A DNA stretch of 35,050 bases from Acidimicrobiales bacterium (GTDB taxonomy: Bacteria > Actinomycetota > Acidimicrobiia > Acidimicrobiales > JAKAVM01). The stretch is taken from positions 1-35,050 of the forward strand of contig DAIDHF010000029.1 in NCBI GenBank assembly GCA_027452005.1, given 5' to 3'. The notes under the pieces are model-generated. The model made no database searches and had not been told where the DNA came from. It saw nothing but the letters and a program-made list of their open reading frames with translations. Each line of letters begins with the position of its first letter. Positions within the stretch are counted from its first letter, which is position 1. A program made the translations under genes and the position numbers. This document shows, one piece after another, positions 16,015 through 24,022 of this stretch.

Positions 16015-17796
16015 TTGACCAATAATCTCGCAAGCCAATCTAATGAGTCAGAGAGAAAACTCTCACGGGCCTTGGGATCCCGGCAAATCGTTGGGTATCC
16101 AAGTACGGCGAACCGGATCTGGCTGTTAGCCCTGGTCACCATAGCCACGATCGTGTTGTACTTTATCTACTTTGTCCCAGGTGGGGTCCTGCCACTACTA
16201 CTTCCCTACTATCACATGTCTTTTTTGTACTTTATGACCTTGATCGTAGTAGCCAACGCTGTCGGAGCCTTTACGGCATTTATTGGGGGATTGTCAGACA
16301 AGATCGGCCGAGCCAACCTGACCGTGTACGGCCTACTGCTTGTGGGACTTCTCCAGGCTTTCGTGATCCCTAATGCCCACTCGAGGGCCACGTTCGATGC
16401 GGCTTATATTGCTGTCGGTTTTATCGAGGGAATCATTCTGGTTGTAACCCCGGCGCTTATTCGAGACTTTTCCCCCCAGCTTGGCCGGGCTACGGCCATG
16501 GGATTTTGGACACTCGGGCCGGTCTTGGGCAGCTTGACAGTTAGCCAGGTGGCTACCCACACCCTCCCACACCTAAAGCCCTGGCAGGATCAGTTCATGA
16601 TCTCGGGAATTACCTGTCTCGTGATGTTCTTGGTTGCATTTGTGGCTCTAAGGGAGTTGTCTCCCCAACTTCGTGACCAACTAATGGTCACATCTAAGGA
16701 GAAGGCTCTCATTGAAGCCAAGGCGCAAGGGATCGACGTCGAGGCCGCACTGGCCAACCCAATTCGGTCGATGCTCAAGATTGACTTGATCACCTCGTCG
16801 TTGTCGGTCTCACTGTTCTTGCTCTTGTATTACGCCATGGTAACTATAGTGACCCTGTATTGGGTGATTGTGTTCTCTAAGACTACCGCCGACGCCAACG
16901 GGATAAACACGTGGTACTTTATCTTCGACGCAGTAGGGCTGGTTTTGATGGGTTTTGTATCTGACAAGGTCAAGGTTCGTAAGCCCTTTATGGTTGCCGG
17001 GGCGCTTGGATACATCGTGCTCACACTCGTGTTTATCACCAAGGCGAACCACCCGCATACGGGCTATTATCAGCTGGCCCTCATCATGGGTCTGCTCGGG
17101 TTCACCTCGGCCACGGCATACTCGCCTTGGATGGCCCACTACACCGAGTCAGTCGAAGCAAAGAACCCCGCCCTGGCGGCCTCTGGACTAGCTATCTGGG
17201 GTTGGTTACTTAGGATTGTCGTTGCAATCTCATTTTTGGTCATCCCCCAGATGATCTCCTCGACCTCGCCGTTGGTCAACAATCAGGACGCTGCCACGGC
17301 CTTGCAAACTCTCCAGGCCGCCAGCCCATATGCAAATCCTGGATCGAAGGCGGTTCCAAGGTCCCTCTTGGTTCAGCTGGAAGCCCGGGGTCCGTATTCA
17401 GCACCGCTCAAGACCCTTGCTGGTTACCTTGAGACCAAAAAGTTTCCGACCACCCCAGCAGGGCTTTCCCAACTCCAAGGGTTGTTAGCCTTCAAGCCGT
17501 TGGCAACACAGATACAAGAGGGAAAGTCGGTTGCACACTCGGCCATTGCTGGAGTTAGGGCCAAGTCTCCCCAGCTCGCCAACTTGTTGGTCAAAGAGCA
17601 GGTCATCGTACCAGCGCAGAAGAAGGCTCCGGGTCAGTGGAAGAACTGGTGGTGGGTCTGTCTGGCTGGCGAGGCGATCTTCTTGATCTTGACCTTTACC
17701 ATGAAAGGCCCTTGGACCATGAAGGACGCTAACGCCAAATTGGCTGAGCGCCAACGGCTAGTTGAAAAAGAGATGCTAGAACTCGGGCTGACCTGA
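16015..17796 (+). CDS. Large MFS transporter with extended outer loop
   Basis: This 593-residue MFS protein has about 12 membrane helices. The loop motif 'GGLSDKIGRANLTVYG' follows helix 2, and a second copy-like 'GFVSDKVKVRKPFMVAG' lies in the second half. Residues about 410-548 form a long non-membrane insertion before the last helix ('WWWVCLAGEAIFLILTFT'), rich in Ala, Leu, Gln and Ser, which should be outside if the topology is standard. Typical MFS proteins are 400-450 residues, so this insertion accounts for the size. The TTG start is fixed by the AGGAGG at 16004-16009. The stop lies 3 bp from the opposite-strand stop of the next gene. The substrate is unknown; organic acids or aromatic acids are possible. 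Confidence 0.85.
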   Translation: MTNNLASQSNESERKLSRALGSRQIVGYPSTANRIWLLALVTIATIVLYFIYFVPGGVLPLLLPYYHMSFLYFMTLIVVANAVGAFTAFIGGLSDKIGRANLTVYGLLLVGLLQAFVIPNAHSRATFDAAYIAVGFIEGIILVVTPALIRDFSPQLGRATAMGFWTLGPVLGSLTVSQVATHTLPHLKPWQDQFMISGITCLVMFLVAFVALRELSPQLRDQLMVTSKEKALIEAKAQGIDVEAALANPIRSMLKIDLITSSLSVSLFLLLYYAMVTIVTLYWVIVFSKTTADANGINTWYFIFDAVGLVLMGFVSDKVKVRKPFMVAGALGYIVLTLVFITKANHPHTGYYQLALIMGLLGFTSATAYSPWMAHYTESVEAKNPALAASGLAIWGWLLRIVVAISFLVIPQMISSTSPLVNNQDAATALQTLQAASPYANPGSKAVPRSLLVQLEARGPYSAPLKTLAGYLETKKFPTTPAGLSQLQGLLAFKPLATQIQEGKSVAHSAIAGVRAKSPQLANLLVKEQVIVPAQKKAPGQWKNWWWVCLAGEAIFLILTFTMKGPWTMKDANAKLAERQRLVEKEMLELGLT

Positions 17797-17799
17797 GCC

Positions 17800-18612
17800 C
17801 TACGACCAGAGTTGGTCGCTATAGCAGTCAGTTCCCGGAATGGTTGGAATAAAAAACAGCCTGGCTGGCGAGTCTGTGTCTATGATGTCGTTACTTTTGC
17901 CCAATTTGGAATCGTTGCAGATCTCATAGGGTGTGACATTTGAAAATGTAATCACCAGGTACCGGTCCAGGTTAGAACTTCCGGCTGGGACACCCGGGGC
18001 AGAGCCCTTCATGGCCTGAGGAGAAAAGACCAACGAATTGGCCGTGTTGCCTAACTCGACCAAGCGAGTCCGAGCCATTTCAGAGAGTCCCGCTTCATAG
18101 TCTTCTTGGTCAACGGCCGGATTCTTGTCGAAGAACTCCACCATGACACTTGAAAAGGGGTGGTCTAGGGCGAGTTCTGCTGGGACGGCTACGGTTGGGT
18201 CGCCAACCTCAAATAGGTAGTCATATAGCTGTGTGTGGACATGTTCTCGGTGCTCAAACATACGACCGGCCTGATGCAAAGCCATGACCTGTTTGCCGGC
18301 CCACTTGCCCCAGATATGGCCGTAGTCCTTTAGGATCCAGTACATTGCAAGGTAGCTTCCCGTAGTTGACTTCCCGCAGATCTTGGCCGCATTTTGGTTC
18401 CTTAGACCCTTGAGGTCCCAGGTAGCCACAAATCTCCTGGCCGCAAAGTTGTAGGGGCCTATCATACAGCCCGAGTAGAGGTGGTCGCGCTCATACCACC
18501 GGTTATATTCCACCTCGTGGCCCCGATGGGGCTCAACAATTGTAAAGAGCATCGAACCCAATGACACTGGTTCGGCGTTAGCGGTGATCAAAATCTGATC
18601 TTTATCTTGCAT
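17800..18612 (-). CDS. Uncharacterised protein, possible dimeric alpha-beta barrel fold
   Basis: I do not recognise a named family for this 270-residue soluble protein. The N-terminal segment 'GSMLFTIVEPHRGHEVEYNRWYERDHLYSGCMIGPYNFAARRFVAT' has the layout of EthD/ABM-like ferredoxin folds: a strand, then a 'WY..DH' helix, a 'GP' turn and an 'ARRF' strand. There is a second half of similar length with a strand 'LDRYLVITFSNVTPYE', so two tandem barrels are possible. There is no signal peptide and there are no membrane helices. It starts 17 bp after the SDR stop and is the last gene of a three-gene operon. In actinobacterial catabolic clusters such proteins accompany SDRs and SnoaL-like proteins, so a role in handling a lipophilic or steroid-like intermediate is a guess. 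Confidence 0.7.
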   Translation of the reverse strand: MQDKDQILITANAEPVSLGSMLFTIVEPHRGHEVEYNRWYERDHLYSGCMIGPYNFAARRFVATWDLKGLRNQNAAKICGKSTTGSYLAMYWILKDYGHIWGKWAGKQVMALHQAGRMFEHREHVHTQLYDYLFEVGDPTVAVPAELALDHPFSSVMVEFFDKNPAVDQEDYEAGLSEMARTRLVELGNTANSLVFSPQAMKGSAPGVPAGSSNLDRYLVITFSNVTPYEICNDSKLGKSNDIIDTDSPARLFFIPTIPGTDCYSDQLWS

Positions 18613-18629
18613 TGCTGAGTCTTTCTTGC

Positions 18630-19457
18630 CTAAGGGGCCTGAAATACCTGTCCGGCATTGACCCCGAGTGCCTGACCTGTAACTGCCACTGAGAGATCGC
18701 TAGCAAAGAACAGAACCGCCCCGACGATCTCTCGGGAGTGAGGAATATAACCCAGGCAGTTTTCGCTCGCGACCTTGAGGTATTGCTCTTGGGCGGAAAT
18801 CCCGCTCTTTTTAGCTAGGTGCTCAAAGTACATCTCGTTAGCCTCTCCCCAGATAAACCCCGGATGGACACCATTGACTCGGATCCCGTATCCCCCGAGT
18901 TCTCGTGCCAGGGTCTTAGTTACACTTGCCAAGGCGGCCTTGGAAGCACTGTAGGCCCCGAATCGGGGTTCAATCCTCGTGGTAGACATCGTATTTATCA
19001 TGACCACCCTTGCACAACTACTCGCCTTGAGCAGGGGAATACAAGCTCGTGTCATATTTAGGGTTCCAAAAAAGTTAACGTCAAATGTTCGGCGAACCTC
19101 CTCTAAGTCGCCGTCTTCAATAAGGGCAAAATTCCCCGGATCAAAAGCGTTGTTGACCACTATGTCAAGGCCACCTAACTCTCGTTCAACTTTCTCGATC
19201 CCCTGAATACACGACTGTGGCCTTGAGATGTCCACGACAACCTCCACGGGACGTTGGGCAAATTCACCGATCTCGCCAGCCAGGGAATTGAGCTTTGTCG
19301 CCGTTCGACCTCCTATGGCCAAAAGTGCCCCTTGACGCGCAAATGCAATAGCAATATCGCGACCCATGCCAGGTCCGATTCCACTTATGAGAGCCCGCCT
19401 TCCCTCAAGGAGGCCACCTGGTCCAAAGTTCAACGATTCACTTTCTCGGGAGTTCAT
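18630..19457 (-). CDS. Short-chain dehydrogenase/reductase
   Basis: This 275-residue classical-type SDR has the cofactor loop 'ALISGIGPGMGRDIAIAFARQGA', consistent with an NAD(P)-binding Rossmann fold. The 'DIVVNNAF' strand carries Phe where most family members have Gly (NNAG). Catalytic residues are the Ser in 'VVMINTMSTT' and Tyr-x-x-x-Lys in 'GAYSASKAALASV', followed by 'GIRVNGVHPGFI'. The ATG at 19457 is chosen because it starts 2 bp after the stop of the SnoaL-like gene and gives a normal N-terminus; the longer frame to 19571 would run 112 bp into that gene. The substrate is unknown; the neighbours suggest an alcohol/ketone step on a ring or lipid compound. Confidence 0.9.
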   Translation of the reverse strand: MNSRESESLNFGPGGLLEGRRALISGIGPGMGRDIAIAFARQGALLAIGGRTATKLNSLAGEIGEFAQRPVEVVVDISRPQSCIQGIEKVERELGGLDIVVNNAFDPGNFALIEDGDLEEVRRTFDVNFFGTLNMTRACIPLLKASSCARVVMINTMSTTRIEPRFGAYSASKAALASVTKTLARELGGYGIRVNGVHPGFIWGEANEMYFEHLAKKSGISAQEQYLKVASENCLGYIPHSREIVGAVLFFASDLSVAVTGQALGVNAGQVFQAP

Positions 19458-19459
19458 GG

Positions 19460-19900
19460 CTATGACATTACCTTGACAGGTCTCGAGATATAGCATCTCT
19501 CCTCGACCCTCTCTTGAATTCTCCAACCCACTTGAGTTCTGACCAAGACATCTCGATACCACAGCCCACACAGAACCACCGACGACTCGTCAGATCCGGT
19601 TCCAACTACAAAGGGGTTGTGACAGATTGACCTGACATTGGCACTATCCCCCGTTATATCAATCGTGATGTTGCTGACCATGTGCTGATAACTAGTCAGT
19701 CCTGGCAGGTGTTTAGCCAAAAACTCCTTAATCTCAGAAAGGCTCCCGGCAATGGCCCCCATCGCTGAGTAGTCAATATAAGCATCCTTACAAAACACAC
19801 TGTCTAGTTCTTCCCAGTTGCCCGAGTCAATAGCATTACAGTACCGGGTGAGAAGCTCTGAGATCTCTAGCTTGTCGGATATCTCTTGGAGGCTGTACAT
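19460..19900 (-). CDS. SnoaL-like/NTF2-like protein
   Basis: This 146-residue protein has a single NTF2-like cone fold. Indicators are the N-terminal helices 'ISDKLEISELLTRYCNAIDSGNWEELDSVFCKDAYIDYSAMG', the helix 'GSLSEIKEFLAKHL', then 'SYQHMVSNITIDITGDSANVRSICHNPFVV' and the C-terminal sheet 'GLWYRDVLVRTQVGWRIQERVEERCYI'. Members of this group include polyketide cyclases, steroid isomerases and dehydratases, and many have no known activity. The first helix has the Tyr/Asp pattern seen in dehydratase-like members. It is the first gene of the operon, with the SDR following after 2 bp. Start is ATG at 19900; there is no obvious ribosome site, so leaderless initiation is possible. Confidence 0.87.
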   Translation of the reverse strand: MYSLQEISDKLEISELLTRYCNAIDSGNWEELDSVFCKDAYIDYSAMGAIAGSLSEIKEFLAKHLPGLTSYQHMVSNITIDITGDSANVRSICHNPFVVGTGSDESSVVLCGLWYRDVLVRTQVGWRIQERVEERCYISRPVKVMS

Positions 19901-20013
19901 CTAGACAGCATAGACCAACCTTGGGCGGGCAAAAATGAAATAGAGCACCTCTGCGAACTAGATTGGAGGCCATGACAATCTCTCTACCGTGCCCGATTGG
20001 GTCCTATCTTCCC

Positions 20014-20019
20014 AAGGAG
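20014..20019 (+). promoter_or_regulatory. Shine-Dalgarno site for galT
   Basis: AAGGAG, 7 bp before the GTG at 20027. It favours this start over the upstream in-frame TTG at 19997. Confidence 0.65.
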
Positions 20020-20026
20020 TACCGGG

Positions 20027-21109
20027 GTGTTCAAGACTGAGATCACCCTTTCAGACGGACGCCGCCTCATTTACTTTGATCAAACTCCAGGTGACGATCG
20101 GGCTAGATTAGATTCCCGGGGCCTTGAACCGGCTACCAACTCCTCACAACTGCGCTTTGACCCGTTGTCTAGACGCTGGGTTGCAATTGCTGGCCATCGG
20201 CAAAATCGAACCCACATGCCTACCCAAGAACAGTGCCCACTGTGCCCGACTACCCCTAACAACCCAAGTGAGGTCCCGGCCTCAAACTACGAGGTAGTGG
20301 TCTTTGAGAATCGCTTCCCCTCTTTTGATTTCAACTCTCAAGACTCGCTAGTCAACTCCGGTGACCTGGGACCATATGGACTAGCTCCGGGGCTCGGAAC
20401 GTGCGAGGTAATCTGCTTTACCTCCCAACATGACTCCTCGGTATCTCAACTATCGCAAGATCGAATAAGACTCATTGTCGACGTCTGGACGGACCGGACA
20501 ACGGTGCTGGCCCAAGACCGAAGAATCGAACAGATCTTTTGCTTTGAAAACAAGGGGCCAGAGATTGGGGTTACCGAGCCCCATCCTCACGGACAGATCT
20601 ATGGCTATCCCTTCGTGCCCCCTAGAGTCCAGCAGATGATCGACTCAGCGCTGAAATTCCAGGATACTTCCGGGAGAAATCTATTTGACGAGATTGTTGA
20701 ATATGAGAGATCAAGCCTGGACCGACTAGTGTCTGAAAACGAGTCCTGGATTGCCTTTGTTCCCTTCTCTGCTAAGTGGCCCTATGAAGTTCACCTTTAT
20801 CCAAAGGTTCGGGCGGGCAACTTCTCTCGACTAACAGACAACCAAAGGGACGACTTAGCCCCGATCTATCTAGATCTCCTAAAACGCTACGACCGACTCT
20901 TTGCCCAACCAGCCCCCTACATTGCTGGTTGGTATCAATATACCCAGGCCGACCATGTAGACATCTTTGGAATGCATCTTGAAGTGTTCACAATCAAACG
21001 GGACGAAAACAAGCTAAAGTTTCAAGCTGGCTCAGAGGCATCGATGGACGTGTTCATCTCAGACATTGTTCCCGAAGATGCCGCACGAAAACTTAGAGAG
21101 CTTAGCTAG
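20027..21109 (+). CDS. galT: Galactose-1-phosphate uridylyltransferase
   Basis: This 360-residue enzyme is the second step of the Leloir pathway: UDP-glucose plus galactose-1-phosphate gives UDP-galactose plus glucose-1-phosphate. The HIT-superfamily active site is 'EPHPHGQIYGY' with the HPH nucleophile motif (about 20578-20610). 'CPLC' near the N-terminus is the expected zinc-binding pair. 'RFDPLSRRWVAIAGHRQNR' and 'FENRFPSF' are family landmarks, and the second half has 'WPYEVHLYPK' and 'FGMHLEVF'. The GTG at 20027 is chosen from the AAGGAG site. It lies 3 bp upstream of galK and is clearly co-transcribed. No galE (the epimerase) is in this window. Confidence 0.94.
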   Translation: MFKTEITLSDGRRLIYFDQTPGDDRARLDSRGLEPATNSSQLRFDPLSRRWVAIAGHRQNRTHMPTQEQCPLCPTTPNNPSEVPASNYEVVVFENRFPSFDFNSQDSLVNSGDLGPYGLAPGLGTCEVICFTSQHDSSVSQLSQDRIRLIVDVWTDRTTVLAQDRRIEQIFCFENKGPEIGVTEPHPHGQIYGYPFVPPRVQQMIDSALKFQDTSGRNLFDEIVEYERSSLDRLVSENESWIAFVPFSAKWPYEVHLYPKVRAGNFSRLTDNQRDDLAPIYLDLLKRYDRLFAQPAPYIAGWYQYTQADHVDIFGMHLEVFTIKRDENKLKFQAGSEASMDVFISDIVPEDAARKLRELS

Positions 21110-21112
21110 TCG

Positions 21113-22303
21113 GTGCCCACGCACGCCACGTCTATTGGGGTTGCCATCCAGAGCTTTGAAAATACCTACGGTGTTAGACCGTCCGGAATCTGGCGGGCTC
21201 CAGGAAGGGTGAATCTTATTGGAGAACACACCGATTACAACTGTGGACTCGTGCTTCCATTTGCAATATCTGAGTCCTGTTTTGCCCTCATGACACCTCG
21301 GAACGATCAACTCATGAGGATTTGCAGCCTGAAAGAGACCACGATACCGGTCACCATTGAGTCACCACACGAGATCCATTTAGACGCGTTGGAGCCAAAG
21401 ACTATGTCAACCTGGCTGGCATACCCCTATGGGATAGCCTACCTACTGACCCACCATGGAATGAAGACCGGCTGCGACATTGTTGTCTATAGTCAGATTC
21501 CAATCGGGTCAGGACTGTCGTCATCGGCCGCCTTGGCCTGCTCACTGGGACTAGGACTTTGTGAACTTTACTCGCTCGGACTGTCTCGACTTGATATAGC
21601 TCAGATGGTAAGGCAGGTTGAGAATACATTTGCCGGTGTGCCCTCGGGAATACTTGATCCCCTGGCGTCACTTACTGGAAAATTAGATAATCTGGTCTAT
21701 CTTGACACCCTCGACAATAGCTATCGATATATCCCCTTCAACCCAACCTCGTGTGACCTGGAGCTACTTTTGATAGACAGCAACGTACGTCACCGCCTGT
21801 CGACCTCTCAGTATGCACAGAGGTCTCAAGAGTGTTTAGAGATCTGTGAGAATCTCTCTGTAACTTCTCTTCGAGAGGTTTCTCTAGACAATCTAGAGTC
21901 GGCATTGGAACTGATTTCGAGCCCGGTTCTCAAACGACGGTGCCGACACGTAGTAACTGAAAACCGCCGGGTAGAACTGGCAGTAGAGTGTATTGAGAAC
22001 CAAGACTTCGTCCAACTTGGAGCTCTCCTTACCCAAGGCCACGAGTCCCTAAGAGATGACTTCGAGGTAAGTGTCCCCGAACTTGACATGGCCGTCGAGG
22101 TCGCAATCACTCGGGGTTGCCTAGGAGCCAGAATGACCGGAGGGGGCTTTGGCGGATCAGCCATTGCCCTGGTCCCCAAAGGTAGCTCAGAGGCGGTCCG
22201 TAAAGCCATATCCGAGGCCTACGACAAGCATGGCTACGCTTTACCTGACTTTTCCATTCCACGCCCTTCGCAAGGAGCAACCCGTCAGGAGGACTACTGT
22301 TGA
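21113..22303 (+). CDS. galK: Galactokinase
   Basis: This 396-residue GHMP kinase phosphorylates galactose with ATP, the first Leloir step. The galactokinase signature 'GRVNLIGEHTDYNCGLVLPFAI' is near residues 31-52, the ATP-binding 'PIGSGLSSSAALACSLGLGL' near 129-148, the substrate-specificity segment is 'VPSGILDPLASLTGK', and motif 3 'GCLGARMTGGGFGGSAIAL' lies near the C-terminus. Start is GTG at 21113, three bases after the galT stop, with an AGAGAG-like purine stretch inside the galT end. The C-terminal tail after 'DFSIPRPSQG' looks untypical but short. Confidence 0.94.
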   Translation: MPTHATSIGVAIQSFENTYGVRPSGIWRAPGRVNLIGEHTDYNCGLVLPFAISESCFALMTPRNDQLMRICSLKETTIPVTIESPHEIHLDALEPKTMSTWLAYPYGIAYLLTHHGMKTGCDIVVYSQIPIGSGLSSSAALACSLGLGLCELYSLGLSRLDIAQMVRQVENTFAGVPSGILDPLASLTGKLDNLVYLDTLDNSYRYIPFNPTSCDLELLLIDSNVRHRLSTSQYAQRSQECLEICENLSVTSLREVSLDNLESALELISSPVLKRRCRHVVTENRRVELAVECIENQDFVQLGALLTQGHESLRDDFEVSVPELDMAVEVAITRGCLGARMTGGGFGGSAIALVPKGSSEAVRKAISEAYDKHGYALPDFSIPRPSQGATRQEDYC

Positions 22304-22357
22304 ATCCATCAATCCGCCCCAAGTTGCGCCATCATCTAATAGAGGACATAACTCAAC

Positions 22358-22393
22358 ATGACTAATACGACACACAAGACCTTGATACCATGA
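22358..22393 (+). other. Possible 11-codon leader reading frame before the GH13 gene
   Basis: An ATG at 22358 opens a frame reading MTNTTHKTLIP, whose TGA overlaps the GH13 start as ATGA. An AGAGGA stretch lies 11 bp upstream, while the GH13 gene itself has no visible ribosome site. This would allow translational coupling through the short frame. It could also be chance. Confidence 0.3.
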
Positions 22394-24021
22394 ACGATCA
22401 CTCAAGCGATTGGTGGAAGAGCTGCGTTATCTACCAGGTCTATCCGAGATCCTTTTACGACTCAAACGGTGACGGTATTGGCGACCTAGATGGAATTACG
22501 CAGAAACTCGATCACTTGATTGAACTCGGTGTAAATACCTTATGGGTATCCCCCTTCTTTGCAAGTCCCCAGGTGGACTTTGGGTATGACATCTCCGACT
22601 TTACGAGCGTGGCACCCGAGTATGGAAACTTGGACTCGGCCAAAGCACTAATTGACGCTGCTCATCAAAGAGGTCTGAAGGTTCTCTTTGACTTGGTTTT
22701 GAACCACACCTCAAGCCAACACCCCTGGTTTCAAGACTCGCTCACTGGCAAATCATCTGAACATGCAGACTGGTATATCTGGGCCGATGGACGTGGGCCA
22801 GCGGGGCGAATTCCCCCTAACAACTGGCGTTCTGGCCTGGAGGTCAAGTCTGCCTGGCACTACTCCAAGACTCGAAAGCAGTGGTATCTCGGAACATTCT
22901 TGCCCTGTCAGCCCGATCTGAACTGGCGTAATGAACATGTACGCGAGGCCATGTTCAACGCTGTAAGGTTCTGGTTAGATCTTGGGGTCGATGGTTTTCG
23001 TCTGGACATGTTTGGAGCCATCATGAAGGATCCGATGTTACGAAGCAATCCATTTCATCCATATATGGAACCTTCAGAACTCATGAGACTTTGGCGGCGA
23101 GACTACACCGAAAACACTGACGACAACTTTGAGCTCGCAAGAGATCTCCGTTCAGTTCTTATGCGTTATGAGCCAGAAAGGGTTCTAATTGGCGAAGTCT
23201 TCGGACCACCTGAAACCCTGAAAAGATACGTGGCCAACGGGGCCGGGCTACATTTTACGTTCTTGTTTGGATTTTTGGCATTTAGATTCAAGGCAAAGTT
23301 TTTCTCAAAGCTAATTGCCTCTTATGAGAAGAACTTTCCTGAGCCCTATCTTCCGACTTATGTGCTTGAAAATCATGACCGGGCGCGTAGTTTTTCCAGA
23401 GTTGGAGAGAACATTTTCAAGGCAAAATTGCTAGCCCTTTTGATGTTGACGTTGCGAGGTGTACCCGTCATCTACCAGGGCCAAGAACTCGGAATGCCTA
23501 ACACCTATATCCCTCTTCGAAAGGCCAAGGACCCAATAGCTAAAGAGTACTTTTGGTGGATGCCAGAGTTTGTTTCAAAGAGACTTCCCGAAAGGATCAA
23601 CCGGGATGAGGTTCGCACGCCCATGCAGTGGGACTCGAGCGTGAACGCGGGATTTTGTCCACCTAAAACAACCCCGTGGTTGCCGGTAAATGAAAACTAC
23701 CTTTCATGCAACGTTGAGGTCCAACGTTCATATGAGTACTCGCTGTTTTGCTGGTATAAGGCCGTACTGGCACAGCGAGCTTTGCGACCCTCCCTAACCC
23801 TAGGCGATCTTGTTATGATCTCGGGCCTACCTGAGCAGGTAATTGGTTACGCCAGGACGCACGGAGAGGACTCTTGCCAGGTATTTCTAAACTTTGGAGA
23901 CACAGACTCCTACTTTGATGTTACCGCCCCGGATAAGGTGATCTTGTCTTCTGACCCGGGCAACCTACTTCTGGACGGGCGTCTCAAATTGGCCCCGTAC
24001 GGTGCGATACTTTTAGCATAA
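22390..24021 (+). CDS. GH13 alpha-glucosidase / oligo-1,6-glucosidase-like
   Basis: This 543-residue GH13 enzyme has a TIM barrel. Conserved regions are 'VIYQVYPRSFYDSNGDGIGDLDGI', 'LVLNHTSSQHPWF', 'VDGFRLDMF' (nucleophile Asp206), 'VLIGEVFG' (acid/base Glu269) and 'VLENHDRARSF' (transition-state Asp330). 'VRTPMQWD' and the C-terminal beta domain are as in alpha-glucosidases that release glucose from maltose-like or isomaltose-like sugars. No signal peptide is visible, so it should act in the cytoplasm. It follows galT-galK by 86 bp and may be in the same transcript, which would make the locus a sugar-use operon. Its stop lies 1 bp from the opposite-strand alkA stop. Exact linkage preference cannot be read from sequence; trehalose synthase is less likely. 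Confidence 0.9.
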   Translation: MNDHSSDWWKSCVIYQVYPRSFYDSNGDGIGDLDGITQKLDHLIELGVNTLWVSPFFASPQVDFGYDISDFTSVAPEYGNLDSAKALIDAAHQRGLKVLFDLVLNHTSSQHPWFQDSLTGKSSEHADWYIWADGRGPAGRIPPNNWRSGLEVKSAWHYSKTRKQWYLGTFLPCQPDLNWRNEHVREAMFNAVRFWLDLGVDGFRLDMFGAIMKDPMLRSNPFHPYMEPSELMRLWRRDYTENTDDNFELARDLRSVLMRYEPERVLIGEVFGPPETLKRYVANGAGLHFTFLFGFLAFRFKAKFFSKLIASYEKNFPEPYLPTYVLENHDRARSFSRVGENIFKAKLLALLMLTLRGVPVIYQGQELGMPNTYIPLRKAKDPIAKEYFWWMPEFVSKRLPERINRDEVRTPMQWDSSVNAGFCPPKTTPWLPVNENYLSCNVEVQRSYEYSLFCWYKAVLAQRALRPSLTLGDLVMISGLPEQVIGYARTHGEDSCQVFLNFGDTDSYFDVTAPDKVILSSDPGNLLLDGRLKLAPYGAILLA

Positions 24022-24022
24022 C

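Noticed and set aside
22300-22365. Short TTG frame overlapping the galK stop
   Set aside because: It has only 21 codons, no ribosome site and no recognisable features.
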